This document shows, piece by piece, positions 16,516 to 25,221 of a stretch of DNA of 64,000 nucleotides; position 1 is the first letter of the stretch; each line of letters opens with the position of its first letter. Position numbers and translations under genes: made by a program. Under the pieces are notes generated by a model. That model was not told where the DNA came from. It was given only the letters and a program-made list of their open reading frames with translations, and did no database searches. This stretch comes from Thalassorhabdus alkalitolerans (GTDB lineage: Bacteria; Bacillota; Bacilli; Bacillales; Marinococcaceae): the NCBI RefSeq assembly GCF_042656585.1, contig NZ_JBHSPG010000009.1; one strand, given 5' to 3'.

Positions 16516-17535
16516 ATGCCAGTAGAGTTATCATTATTAATCGTAGTGGCTCTTGTCATCATTGCATTAGCCGTTCTATTTACGTTCGTGCCAGTAATGC
16601 TTTGGATCTCGGCACTTGCAGCCGGCGTAAAAATCGGTATTTTTCAATTAGTAGGAATGAGGCTCCGCCGGGTCATCCCTGCGCGAGTGGTTAACCCGCT
16701 GATCAAGGCAGAAAAAGCAGGGCTGAAGATTACCCTGAACAAATTAGAAGGTCATTACCTGGCTGGGGGTAACGTGGATCGGGTGGTCAATGCGTTAATT
16801 GCTGCACAAAGAGCAAACATTGAACTGACTTTTGAGCGTTGTGCAGCCATCGATCTTGCTGGAAGAGATGTTCTTGAAGCCGTTCAAATGAGTGTTAACC
16901 CTAAAGTAATTGAAACACCTTTTATTGCCGGTGTGGCAATGGATGGAATTGAAGTGAAAGCTAAGGCGCGTATCACTGTGCGTGCGAACATAGACCGTCT
17001 TGTCGGTGGTGCTGGTGAAGAAACAATTATTGCAAGGGTCGGGGAAGGGATCGTTTCCACGATTGGTTCCTCAGAGGCACATAAAGATGTATTAGAAAAC
17101 CCAGATCGGATCTCACAAACAGTATTGTCTAAAGGGTTGGATTCTGGGACAGCTTTTGAAATTCTCTCCATTGATATCGCAGACATTGATATCGGCAAAA
17201 ATATCGGAGCTGAATTGCAGACTGACCAAGCAGAAGCAGATAAGAAAATTGCTCAAGCGAAGGCCGAAGAGCGTCGTGCAATGGCGGTAGCTCATGAGCA
17301 GGAAATGAAAGCCCGCGTTGAAGAAATGCGTGCAAAAGTTGTGGAAGCTGAAGCAGAGGTACCTCTTGCAATGGCGGAAGCGCTTCGATCCGGTAACCTT
17401 GGCGTAATGGATTATATGAATATCCAAAATGTCATGGCCGATACTGACATGAGAGAAAATATCGGTAAAGCAACTGGAGAAGATGATAATAACTCATCTT
17501 CCGGCGATTCTAATAGCGGAAACCGCCGTTACTAA
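16516..17535 (+). CDS. floA: FloA, flotillin-like membrane scaffold
   Basis: Flotillin-like protein of 339 residues. It has one N-terminal hydrophobic hairpin or segment (about 5-45), an SPFH/PHB-like domain, and a C-terminal coiled coil rich in Glu-Ala repeats (about 235-300, including QAEADKKIAQAKAEERRA). The Ser/Asn-rich tail is short. Family members organise membrane microdomains and influence fluidity, secretion and cell shape. Start ATG 16516 has GGGAGGA upstream; the frame opens at TTG 16501 inside that site. It lies 27 nt after the NfeD protease gene and 41 nt before yqfB. Confidence 0.95.
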   Translation: MPVELSLLIVVALVIIALAVLFTFVPVMLWISALAAGVKIGIFQLVGMRLRRVIPARVVNPLIKAEKAGLKITLNKLEGHYLAGGNVDRVVNALIAAQRANIELTFERCAAIDLAGRDVLEAVQMSVNPKVIETPFIAGVAMDGIEVKAKARITVRANIDRLVGGAGEETIIARVGEGIVSTIGSSEAHKDVLENPDRISQTVLSKGLDSGTAFEILSIDIADIDIGKNIGAELQTDQAEADKKIAQAKAEERRAMAVAHEQEMKARVEEMRAKVVEAEAEVPLAMAEALRSGNLGVMDYMNIQNVMADTDMRENIGKATGEDDNNSSSGDSNSGNRRY

Positions 17536-17576
17536 GTTGGGCAGCACCTTCCCTGAAAGGGAAATGAGGTGAGGAT

Positions 17577-18146
17577 ATGGAAGCGATCATAGAGTTTATT
17601 TTTGCAAACCTCTTTATTATTCTCTTAATTGTCGGGGGAATCATCAGCATGATCTCCAGGCAGGGCGGAGGGAACCAACAAAGAGGACAAGGGCAGGGAG
17701 AGCAGCGCAAGCAGGGGGAAATAGATTGGAAAGAAATTTTCAAGCAGGAAGAAAATGACCCGGGCCGAGGACAGCCTTCTCCCCGTCCTACCCCCCCGGG
17801 CGGTTCTTCAGGTCCTCAGCAGGGCAGCCGAACGGCTGCTTCAGATCCTGCAGGCGTTGAGGAAGAGACCCGAAATGCTAAAAGTGAGTATGAACAGCGA
17901 TTGGAAGAAATACAGCGTAGAAAGAAACAAGCAGAAGAAAAAATAGGTGAGATTTCGGATTCTCCTATTTTCGGAAATGAACTTTCTTCCCCTTCTTCTC
18001 AAAAATCGAAGGTGGATCTTCAATTCAGCCGTATTTCCAAAAAAGAAGCTATGCAAGGCGTGATTTGGTCTGAGGTATTAGGGAAACCAAGGGCAAATCA
18101 GCCCCATCGAAGTGCATCTCTTTATAGACGCCAGAGAAGAAGCTAA
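17577..18146 (+). CDS. yqfB: YqfB-like protein of the flotillin operon
   Basis: Protein of 189 residues with one N-terminal membrane segment (about residues 4-24). A Gly/Gln/Pro-rich, probably disordered stretch (30-90) precedes a charged coiled coil (YEQRLEEIQRRKKQAEEK). The C-terminus is basic and conserved-looking (SRISKKEAMQGVIWSEVLGKP). No catalytic motif. The name follows position as third gene of the nfeD-floA operon; the B. subtilis product is shorter, about 127 residues, the difference lying in the low-complexity region. A terminator overlaps the stop codon. Confidence 0.75.
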   Translation: MEAIIEFIFANLFIILLIVGGIISMISRQGGGNQQRGQGQGEQRKQGEIDWKEIFKQEENDPGRGQPSPRPTPPGGSSGPQQGSRTAASDPAGVEEETRNAKSEYEQRLEEIQRRKKQAEEKIGEISDSPIFGNELSSPSSQKSKVDLQFSRISKKEAMQGVIWSEVLGKPRANQPHRSASLYRRQRRS

Positions 18147-18170
18147 GTCGAGTGACTTAGCTTCTTTTTT
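18137..18170 (+). terminator. Terminator overlapping the yqfB stop
   Basis: A 13-bp perfect stem AAGAAGCTAAGTC/GACTTAGCTTCTT with GAGT loop and T6; the TAA stop lies in the left arm. Confidence 0.9.
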
Positions 18171-18302
18171 ATTCTCTGCTTTCGATATACAAAAAAAGCG
18201 GGATGACAACAACCGGGCAGGAAAATCCCCTCTCAGCTTAATAATTGTGCTAGGTTCTGCTTTTTTTACATAAGTATGGTGGAAGAGGAGGGCGAGGGGA
18301 CC

Positions 18303-18602
18303 ATGAAACGATGGAAGCAGACATTCAAACAGTGGCTTACAAGAGAGATGGACCTTCCTGCCGATGTGTTAATGGACGTTCCGCGTATAACTATGATTGG
18401 CCAGCTGCATTTATATATAGAAAATCATCGCGGGGTGCTCCACTTTACCAAGACACAAATCCGCCTCCGCTTAACACAGGGAGAGCTTTTGGTAGAAGGG
18501 AAAGAATTTGTGATTAAGTCTATCCTTCCAGAAGAACTGTTGTTAGAGGGAGTAATAGATAAGGTAACATATATTACTGAACAAAACGGTGGGGAGCGCT
18601 AA
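18303..18602 (+). CDS. yqfC: YqfC, sporulation protein
   Basis: Sporulation protein of 99 residues with a YabP/YqfC-type domain: MDLPADVLMDVPRITMIG, then IENHRGVLHFTKTQIRLR and a beta-rich C-terminus. In B. subtilis, yqfC and yqfD form a mother-cell operon under sigma-E; I could not find a convincing sigma-E promoter upstream. Start ATG 18303 with GGAGGG 10 nt upstream. The stop TAA shares its last base with the yqfD start (TAATG), implying tight coupling. Its presence indicates a spore former. Confidence 0.9.
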   Translation: MKRWKQTFKQWLTREMDLPADVLMDVPRITMIGQLHLYIENHRGVLHFTKTQIRLRLTQGELLVEGKEFVIKSILPEELLLEGVIDKVTYITEQNGGER

Positions 18603-19795
18603 TGAAAAATCAATGGATAGAGAGGAAATGGAACGGCACGGTTGTGATTAAGGTAGAGGGTCTTCACCCTGAGAGGTTTATCAACAGCTGTCTGCACCGC
18701 AGTATTCCTGTCTGGTCTGTTACTAAAGCAGGCAATGAGATGATAACGTGTCAAGTTAATGTAAAGGACATTAAGCATTTAAGACAAATAGCAAAAGAAA
18801 CAGAGTGCCGCTTCCAGTTTCAAAAAAGAGAAGGCCTGCCTTTTTTGCTTCAATGGTTCAGAAGAAGGCTGGGATTTACTGCAGGAGCATGCTTATTTGT
18901 AGTTTTGCTGTATTTATTATCAAATATGGTATGGGACGTTCAAATTGACGGGGCTTCCCCTCAAGTAGAGCATGAGCTAAGAAAGTTGACAGAAGAGATA
19001 GGAGTCACCAGGGGAGCGTTTCAATTTACACTTCCCTCTCCTGAAGAACTGCAGCTGCAAGTCACCAATGGCATTGAAGAAGCAACATGGATAGGAGTCG
19101 AAGTCAAAGGCACAACCTACCATTTTCACGTTGTCGAGCAAACTCTGCCTGAAGAAGCACAATATGTGAATCCAAGACATTTGGTTGCTAAAAAGAAAGC
19201 AGTCGTTCACGATATATTCGTTGAACACGGACAGGCTCAGGTAAAGCCAAACGACTTTGTAAACAAAGGGGATATGCTTGTATCTGGATTTGTTGGAAAG
19301 GGAGAATACACAAGCCTGGTAGCAGCGAAAGGGCAGATTCTCGGAGAAATATGGTACAAGGCCGAGGTGGAGGTTCCAAAAAAAGTTGTCATGGAAGGGC
19401 TGACAGGAGAGGAAAAACGAAAGTACCTTATTAAGGTATTCGATGTGGACATCCCTTTGTGGGGCTTTACAAGCAAAGAGGCATTTGAAAGTGCGAAAGA
19501 AGAAAAAAATGAATCAACAATAACAATAAAAGGTTTTAATCTTCCCTTCTCATGGCAAAAAATAAAATATAGGGAGACAGAGCAGATTATAAAGGAAAAC
19601 AGCAAGGAAGAAGCATCAAAAGTTGCCGAGATCATGGGCAGGCATGAATTACATTCGAGGCTTCCAGAGGATGCGGAAATAATTGGGGAAAAAGTTTTGC
19701 ACGAAATTGAAGAGAATGGTAAAGTGAAATTAGTAATTCACTATCAGGTAATTGAAGATATTACATCGGAAGCACCGATCATTCAAGGGGATTGA
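18602..19795 (+). CDS. yqfD: YqfD, sporulation membrane protein
   Basis: Sporulation stage IV-type membrane protein of 397 residues. A cytoplasmic N-terminal region of about 85 residues precedes one membrane segment (about residues 93-113), and a large C-terminal part probably lies across the mother-cell membrane. Conserved stretches include NLPFSWQKIKYRETEQI and LPEDAEIIGEKVLHEIEENGKV. In B. subtilis it is made in the mother cell and needed for efficient engulfment or cortex stages; its biochemistry is unknown. The start overlaps the yqfC stop, and the stop lies 5 nt before the chosen phoH start. Confidence 0.92.
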   Translation: MKNQWIERKWNGTVVIKVEGLHPERFINSCLHRSIPVWSVTKAGNEMITCQVNVKDIKHLRQIAKETECRFQFQKREGLPFLLQWFRRRLGFTAGACLFVVLLYLLSNMVWDVQIDGASPQVEHELRKLTEEIGVTRGAFQFTLPSPEELQLQVTNGIEEATWIGVEVKGTTYHFHVVEQTLPEEAQYVNPRHLVAKKKAVVHDIFVEHGQAQVKPNDFVNKGDMLVSGFVGKGEYTSLVAAKGQILGEIWYKAEVEVPKKVVMEGLTGEEKRKYLIKVFDVDIPLWGFTSKEAFESAKEEKNESTITIKGFNLPFSWQKIKYRETEQIIKENSKEEASKVAEIMGRHELHSRLPEDAEIIGEKVLHEIEENGKVKLVIHYQVIEDITSEAPIIQGD

Positions 19796-19800
19796 GAATA

Positions 19801-20775
19801 TTGACGGAAAAACAAGTCATCCAGCTTGATGTAAAAGATAGTAATGAAGCTCAAGCGTTATTTGGACCTGGTGATGTACATTTAAAGCGTATAGAAGAAA
19901 AGCTAGACGTCACGCTCATTACCAGAGGAGAGTCGTTAATGGTTGCCGGCACGAAAGAGGAAGCCGGTCTGGTTTCAAATGTACTTGAAGCATTAGTGGA
20001 ATTGATACGCAAGGGAGTAAATGTCTCTGAGAGAGACGTGGTTTATGCTATTCAACTTGAGCAGGCCGGGCAGTTAGATCAGCTGCTTGATCTCTATCAG
20101 GAGAAGATAGCAGTTAACTCCAAGGGAAAACCCATTGTGGTTAAGACCCTTGGACAGAAAGAGTATATTCAAGCGATTCGACAGCGTGATATGGTTTTTG
20201 GTATTGGGCCTGCCGGTACCGGAAAAACCTATCTTGCAGTGGTCATGGCAGTGAACGCTTTGAAAGAAGGACATGTTAAACGTATTGTTCTGACACGTCC
20301 TGCTGTAGAAGCAGGGGAAAGCCTTGGTTTTCTTCCAGGAGATTTAAAAGAAAAGGTTGACCCATATCTTCGTCCGCTTTATGATGCTCTTCATGATATA
20401 TTTGGTGTTGAGCATACCGCTCGTTTAATGGAAAGAGGAACCATAGAAGTTGCACCTCTTGCCTATATGCGAGGAAGAACGCTGGAAGATGCCTTTGTTA
20501 TTTTAGACGAAGCTCAAAACACTACAAAAGAACAAATTAAGATGTTTTTAACGAGACTTGGATTTGGTTCAAAAATGATAGTAAACGGAGATTTAACGCA
20601 AATTGACCTTCCAAGAGGTCAACAATCAGGATTGAAGGTAGCCATTGGTATTTTAAAGAATATTGAAGACATTGGGTTTATTTATCTTAAGCAGGCTGAT
20701 GTCGTGCGACATACGTTAGTCCAGCGTATATTGGATGCTTATGAAACTACGGACCAATCCAAAAAAGAAAAGTAA
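19801..20775 (+). CDS. phoH: PhoH family ATPase/RNA-binding protein
   Basis: PhoH-type P-loop ATPase of 324 residues. A KH-like N-terminal region (NEAQALFGPGDVHLKRIEE) precedes the helicase-like core with Walker A GPAGTGKT (136-143), FVILDEAQNTT as Walker B and VNGDLTQIDLPRGQQSGL. Family members are linked to RNA metabolism and often lie beside ybeY, here two genes downstream. The start is TTG 19801, with AAGGGG 10 nt upstream and an N-terminus (MTEKQV) like B. subtilis; a TTG at 19792 overlapping the yqfD stop is less likely. Confidence 0.92.
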   Translation: MTEKQVIQLDVKDSNEAQALFGPGDVHLKRIEEKLDVTLITRGESLMVAGTKEEAGLVSNVLEALVELIRKGVNVSERDVVYAIQLEQAGQLDQLLDLYQEKIAVNSKGKPIVVKTLGQKEYIQAIRQRDMVFGIGPAGTGKTYLAVVMAVNALKEGHVKRIVLTRPAVEAGESLGFLPGDLKEKVDPYLRPLYDALHDIFGVEHTARLMERGTIEVAPLAYMRGRTLEDAFVILDEAQNTTKEQIKMFLTRLGFGSKMIVNGDLTQIDLPRGQQSGLKVAIGILKNIEDIGFIYLKQADVVRHTLVQRILDAYETTDQSKKEK

Positions 20776-20793
20776 CATCTATGATCTTTCACA

Positions 20794-20824
20794 AGGCCGG
20801 TTCCATTTTGGGGCCGGCCTCGTC
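20794..20824 (+). terminator. GC-rich hairpin after phoH, doubtful terminator
   Basis: AGGCCGGTTCC/GGGGCCGGCCT pairs over 11 positions (two G-U) with a short loop, but only CGTCTT follows. It may attenuate rather than stop transcription into pgpH. Confidence 0.4.
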
Positions 20825-20904
20825 TTACATATTGACGGGGATGCATGGTTTGTTGTCTACTGGCCTGTTTATTTGGAGAGGCTTTTGGTAAGAGGTGAAA
20901 AAGG

Positions 20905-23073
20905 TTGAAAAAGAGAACATCCATAGAACATGTTGGATGGTGGAAAAAAGTCAAAAATCAGCGCTATATACGAATTTTGCTATACGTCTTATTGGCTGTT
21001 GTTTTGTATGTATCCATGCTCGGCAACGTGATCCCTGACACCTATGAAGTGAGCCTGTCGAGTGTTGCGGAAGAAGATATCCGTTCTCCGGTCACTGTGG
21101 AAAATAAAGCTGAGACAGAGTCTAAATATCAAGAAGCATTAAATAGTGTGGATCCTGTGTACGTCCACAAGAGTGACTATGCTCAAAATCAAGTAGAAAA
21201 GGTAAATGATGTGTTTGAGCTCGTTGAACAAGTTAGAACTGAGGAAGTGCTGACTATTGATGGAGAAACAGTCACAGATCCGCAAATAGAAGACCAGCTC
21301 TCTTATATCCAAGAAATACTTTCATCCGGGTCTAACCGGGGGCTTTCTGAAGAATCTGTGGAAACATATTTAGACGCTACAGACAGTCAGCTGCAGATTG
21401 CCAGAGAAACAGTCAAGAACGCTGTCTATGAGTCCATGAGCAGAGTTATCGCTTTAGATGATATCTCCTCTGCAAGAGACGAAGTTGCTGAAAAACTAGC
21501 GCTCACGAGCGTAAATCAACGGCTATATGAAGCTATGCTTGAAACAGCCAGGATATCCATTACAGCAAATTATTTATACGATGATGAAGCAACGGAGGAA
21601 CTGAGACAGGAGATGGTTCAATCTATTGAACCGGTAATGATAAGCGAGGGCCAGCTGATTGTTAAAGAAGGGGAAATTATTAATCATGCTGTTTATGAAC
21701 AGCTGAGGCTTGCAGGTCTTCTTGATGATACCTTTAATCCTTTCCCATACATCGGCCTGGCTTTATTTGTTCTCCTGATTGTTGGAACCCTTGCTTATTA
21801 TTTTAAAGAAGCTAATACCACTTTACAGAATAACAACAGCCATTTATTAATGTATGTTCTTATTTTTTTAGTGACTGTAGTGGTAATGAAATCAATAAGC
21901 CTCCTTGAAAATCTTGATATTGCCTCCCTGGAACTAATTGTTCCGGCAGCAGTAGGCAGTATGTTAATCACCAGTCTTATCCACTTTAGGGTAGGCCTCA
22001 TGACCAGCATGATGTTTGCTTTGGTTGCCAGTGTAATTTTTAATCATGGTGCTGTAGGGACGTTAAATTTTACTACAGGGGTTTATATCTTATTCAGCTG
22101 TTTTGCCGGGGCTTTTTTTCTTGGAAAAGATAATCGCATCGTAAGAATCCTACAAGCAGGATTGTTTGTATCCTTAATCAATATCATTACTATTACAGCC
22201 CTCCACATGATGAAAGGAGGGTTTGGCAGCTGGTTTGATTACGGAACGGCCATTTCCTTTGCCTTTATTTCAGGTTTTTTTGCTGCAGTGCTTACCCTGG
22301 GGCTCATGCCATTTTTTGAAACCGGGTTTGGCATTCTTTCCAGAACAAAGCTCATTGAACTTTCCAGCCCTAACCATCCCCTGCTGCGTAAGATCCTGCT
22401 TGAAGCACCAGGAACTTACCACCACAGTGTGATGGTTGCAAATCTTGCGGATTCTGCGTGTGAAGCTATTGGAGCACACGGACTCCTGGCCAGGGTAGGT
22501 GCGTATTACCATGATATAGGTAAAACGAGACGCCCGCACTTTTTTATTGAAAATCAGATGAAGATTGACAATCCTCATAACAAAATTTCACCGCAATTAA
22601 GTAAAACGATTATCATTTCTCATCCATATGATGGTTCGAAAATGCTTAAGGAGTACAAAATGCCAAAAGAAATAATAGACATTGCAGAACAGCATCACGG
22701 CACAAGTCTGCTTAAGTACTTCTATTTCAAAGCAAATGAACAAAGTCAGCAGAAAGTCCCAGAGTCTCAATTTAGATACCCTGGACCTAAAGCACAATTT
22801 AAAGAGTCTGCTATTGTAGGGATCGCAGATTGCATAGAGGCAGCTGTCCGGTCGATGACAAAACCAACGCCTGATAAAATCGAACAGCTCGTTAAAAAAA
22901 TTATTAGAGAACGGCTTGAAGATGGCCAGTTTGATGAATGCGATCTGACGTTAAAAGAATTGGACCTCATAGCCAAATCTATCTGTGAAACACTTCAGGG
23001 AACCTTTCATTCACGCATTGAGTACCCAGAGGAAGGGAAGAATAAAGGCAAGAACAAAGGAGGAAAAGAATGA
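20905..23073 (+). CDS. pgpH: PgpH, c-di-AMP phosphodiesterase (7TM-HD)
   Basis: Membrane receptor-type phosphodiesterase of 722 residues that hydrolyses cyclic di-AMP. One N-terminal membrane helix (about 22-42) is followed by a large extracellular 7TMR-HDED domain (about 45-280), seven membrane helices (about 285-480) and a cytoplasmic HD domain. In the HD domain the motif ARVGAYYHDIGKTRRP and later EQHHGTSLLKYFY supply metal-binding His/Asp. Start TTG 20905 with AGAGGTGA 6-8 nt upstream. c-di-AMP controls potassium and osmotic balance, relevant to a likely halophile. The stop overlaps the ybeY start (ATGA). Confidence 0.95.
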   Translation: MKKRTSIEHVGWWKKVKNQRYIRILLYVLLAVVLYVSMLGNVIPDTYEVSLSSVAEEDIRSPVTVENKAETESKYQEALNSVDPVYVHKSDYAQNQVEKVNDVFELVEQVRTEEVLTIDGETVTDPQIEDQLSYIQEILSSGSNRGLSEESVETYLDATDSQLQIARETVKNAVYESMSRVIALDDISSARDEVAEKLALTSVNQRLYEAMLETARISITANYLYDDEATEELRQEMVQSIEPVMISEGQLIVKEGEIINHAVYEQLRLAGLLDDTFNPFPYIGLALFVLLIVGTLAYYFKEANTTLQNNNSHLLMYVLIFLVTVVVMKSISLLENLDIASLELIVPAAVGSMLITSLIHFRVGLMTSMMFALVASVIFNHGAVGTLNFTTGVYILFSCFAGAFFLGKDNRIVRILQAGLFVSLINIITITALHMMKGGFGSWFDYGTAISFAFISGFFAAVLTLGLMPFFETGFGILSRTKLIELSSPNHPLLRKILLEAPGTYHHSVMVANLADSACEAIGAHGLLARVGAYYHDIGKTRRPHFFIENQMKIDNPHNKISPQLSKTIIISHPYDGSKMLKEYKMPKEIIDIAEQHHGTSLLKYFYFKANEQSQQKVPESQFRYPGPKAQFKESAIVGIADCIEAAVRSMTKPTPDKIEQLVKKIIRERLEDGQFDECDLTLKELDLIAKSICETLQGTFHSRIEYPEEGKNKGKNKGGKE

Positions 23074-23531
23074 CCTACATCATAGACCTATTAGATGAAA
23101 CGGAGAGCCTGACTCAGGAGAAACAGGAACTGGTGAGAAGAATAGTTGAATCTGCCTGTCTACAGGAAAATGTTCCAGCTGAAACAGAGGTTTCGGTAAC
23201 ATTTGTAGATAATCAGGCGATCCAAGACATTAATCGTGAGTACAGAGGAAAGGATTACGCAACAGATGTTATTTCTTTTGCTTTAGACGAAGGAGAAGAA
23301 GGTCCTGTTGATCCATCCGTTCCCAACCTTTTAGGAGATATAATCATCAGTGTTCCAAAAGCAGAGGAACAAGCTGCCGCCTATGGGCACTCCTTCGAAA
23401 GAGAGCTTGGCTTCCTGGCCGTTCATGGTGTGCTCCATCTCTTAGGCTACATCCATGAGACCGAAGAACAGGAAAAGCAAATGATTTCCCGTCAGGAAGA
23501 AATACTGAAAGCTTATGGGCTTGAAAGGTAA
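23070..23531 (+). CDS. ybeY: YbeY, endoribonuclease for rRNA maturation
   Basis: Zinc-dependent endoribonuclease of 153 residues acting in 16S rRNA 3'-end maturation and ribosome quality control. The metal site H-x3-H-x5-H is seen in HGVLHLLGYIH near residues 120-130. The conserved INREYRGKDYATDVISFAL block is present. Start overlaps the pgpH stop by 4 nt and the C-terminus overlaps the dgkA start, so translation is probably coupled along the run. Family length is about 150-160. Confidence 0.95.
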   Translation: MTYIIDLLDETESLTQEKQELVRRIVESACLQENVPAETEVSVTFVDNQAIQDINREYRGKDYATDVISFALDEGEEGPVDPSVPNLLGDIIISVPKAEEQAAAYGHSFERELGFLAVHGVLHLLGYIHETEEQEKQMISRQEEILKAYGLER

Positions 23532-23907
23532 AGGCAACATAAGGTGGCGGCGTCTATTTCACTCTTTTAGATTTGCTTCCTACGGGATAAAGCATGTAAT
23601 CATACACGAACAAAACATGAGGATTCACCTGGCAGCTGGTATCTTAGTTTTGCTCGCAGGTTTTTTGTTAGGAATCCCAAAAGTTCACTGGTTACTGTTA
23701 CTCCTCACCATAGGAGGAGTCTGGTCTTTAGAGATATTAAACACGGCCATAGAACGAACGGTAGATCTGGTTACTGATGAGTATCATCCTTTGGCAAAAG
23801 CCGCCAAAGACATCGCAGCAGCCGGAGTATTTGTTTTTAGCTTGATAGCTGTCATTGTTGGTATTGTGATCTTCCTGGAGCCGCTTAGAAATTTATTTAT
23901 AAAGTAA
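23515..23907 (+). CDS. dgkA: Undecaprenol/diacylglycerol kinase
   Basis: Integral membrane kinase of 130 residues. Gram-positive members phosphorylate undecaprenol, recycling the lipid carrier for cell-wall synthesis. Three membrane segments (about 40-57, 60-80, 103-125) surround the signature LEILNTAIERTVDLVTDEYH and AKAAKDIAAAGV, which carry the catalytic and Mg-binding residues. Start ATG 23515 lies inside ybeY; an in-frame TTG at 23521 is an alternative. Neither has a strong ribosome binding site, so coupling to ybeY is likely. Confidence 0.92.
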   Translation: MGLKGKGNIRWRRLFHSFRFASYGIKHVIIHEQNMRIHLAAGILVLLAGFLLGIPKVHWLLLLLTIGGVWSLEILNTAIERTVDLVTDEYHPLAKAAKDIAAAGVFVFSLIAVIVGIVIFLEPLRNLFIK

Positions 23908-24077
23908 GCTCTGTGAAAGGTATTTGTTTTGTTCTTGTGCAGTCCTGCTGTTATCCCTCCCTGTCCGTAAAAAGAGACAGAATGCAGCAAATGTGAAGCG
24001 TACAAGCGTTTACAGAGCTATAAAAGTATAAGATCAGCTGCTGTTACGATAAAGGGAGAGGAGTCGAGAAAACATTC

Positions 24078-24830
24078 ATGTGGAAAAGCTTTCAAAAAAA
24101 TATTCTTGCCGGCTTGATATTTCTACTGCCTGCGATTGCTACAATATACGTCCTGCAATTTCTTTTTTCTTTAATTGATGCTTTTCTCGGTTCATTTATC
24201 ACTGATGTCCTTCGGACGTTGAACGTCATAACAGTAGAAGATGGAAGCATTCATTTTCTGGGAATTTACACTCCCTTCACAGAACGTCTTCTCGGTATAG
24301 GCTTTGTGTTGACAATCATTTTAATTACGTGGATCGGTTCAATGCGTATTAAAGGCCAGGGAGCTCCTGTATTTACTTCCATTGACCGTACGTTTAGAAA
24401 GATACCGATTGCAAGCTCCATTTACACGTCGGTGGAGCAGGTCGTCCATGCGTTTGCCCAGGAACGCTCTTCGTTTCAGCGGGTTGTTCTATTGGAGTAC
24501 CCCAGAAAAGGCTTATATACCCTTGGATTTTTAACCGGGGAATCAAAGGGAGAGGTTCAGAGGCTGACAAATAAAGAGTGCATTAATGTTTTTCTCCCTA
24601 CTACACCAAATCCAACATCGGGCTGGCTAGTCCTTGTTCCAAAAGAAGATGTGAAAATTCTTGAAATGACAGTGGAACAAGGGTTAAAATTTATTATTTC
24701 AGGAGGTGTGGTAGTTCCTCCTGACCCAGAGACGCCACAAAGAGATACTTACGTTGAAGAAGATTTAAAAAACAAAAGGTTAGTCATTAACGTGAAGGGC
24801 AAGAAAGAAAGGAGAAATCGCGATGAATGA
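24078..24830 (+). CDS. DUF502 family membrane protein
   Basis: Protein of 250 residues with two N-terminal membrane segments (about 7-33 and 73-92) and a soluble C-terminal half. It shows the DUF502 features PVFTSIDRTFRKIPIASSIY, VVLLEYPRKGLYTLGFLTG and FLPTTPNPTSGWLVLVPKED. Function unknown. It lies between dgkA and cdd, where B. subtilis 168, as I recall, has no such gene. The end overlaps the cdd start by 8 nt, so it is probably in the same transcript. The ribosome binding site for ATG 24078 is unusually far (AGGAG about 14 nt away). Confidence 0.85.
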   Translation: MWKSFQKNILAGLIFLLPAIATIYVLQFLFSLIDAFLGSFITDVLRTLNVITVEDGSIHFLGIYTPFTERLLGIGFVLTIILITWIGSMRIKGQGAPVFTSIDRTFRKIPIASSIYTSVEQVVHAFAQERSSFQRVVLLEYPRKGLYTLGFLTGESKGEVQRLTNKECINVFLPTTPNPTSGWLVLVPKEDVKILEMTVEQGLKFIISGGVVVPPDPETPQRDTYVEEDLKNKRLVINVKGKKERRNRDE

Positions 24831-25221
24831 TAAAGAACTTATCCAAAAAGCAATCGAAGCAAGAAATAATGCATACGTCCCTTATTCACATTTCCCTGTA
24901 GGTGCTGCTGTGCTGACTGAAAATAAAGAAGTCTATATTGGCTGTAATATTGAAAATGCTTCGTTTGGTTTAACAAATTGTGCAGAACGTACGGCAGTCT
25001 TTAAAGCGGTATCTGAGGGAAGCAGCAATATTACAGCAGTAGCCGTTGTCGCAGATACTGATGGTCCTGTTTCGCCTTGCGGAGCATGTCGCCAGGTGCT
25101 ATCTGAATTTCTCCCTCCAAACGGTAAGGTTATATTAACCAATTTAAAGGGAGACACAGAAACGACCACGATCAATGAGCTGCTGCCAGGAGCTTTTGGA
25201 GCGGAGGATTTTTATGAGTAA
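24823..25221 (+). CDS. cdd: Cytidine deaminase
   Basis: Homotetrameric-type deaminase of 132 residues converting cytidine and deoxycytidine to the uridine forms in pyrimidine salvage. The zinc site is seen as NCAERTA, with catalytic Glu and first Cys, and PCGACRQVL with the other two Cys; the first-motif Cys marks the homotetrameric class. The substrate motif YVPYSHFPVGAAVL is present. Good ribosome binding site AAAGGAG. It overlaps DUF502 upstream and era downstream (8 nt each), the usual cdd-era arrangement. Confidence 0.96.
   Translation: MNDKELIQKAIEARNNAYVPYSHFPVGAAVLTENKEVYIGCNIENASFGLTNCAERTAVFKAVSEGSSNITAVAVVADTDGPVSPCGACRQVLSEFLPPNGKVILTNLKGDTETTTINELLPGAFGAEDFYE

Noticed and set aside
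18171..18302. Sigma-E promoter expected before yqfC
   Set aside because: CATAAGTA gives a partial -10 at best and no ATA-type -35 lies 14-15 nt before it, so I do not call a promoter.
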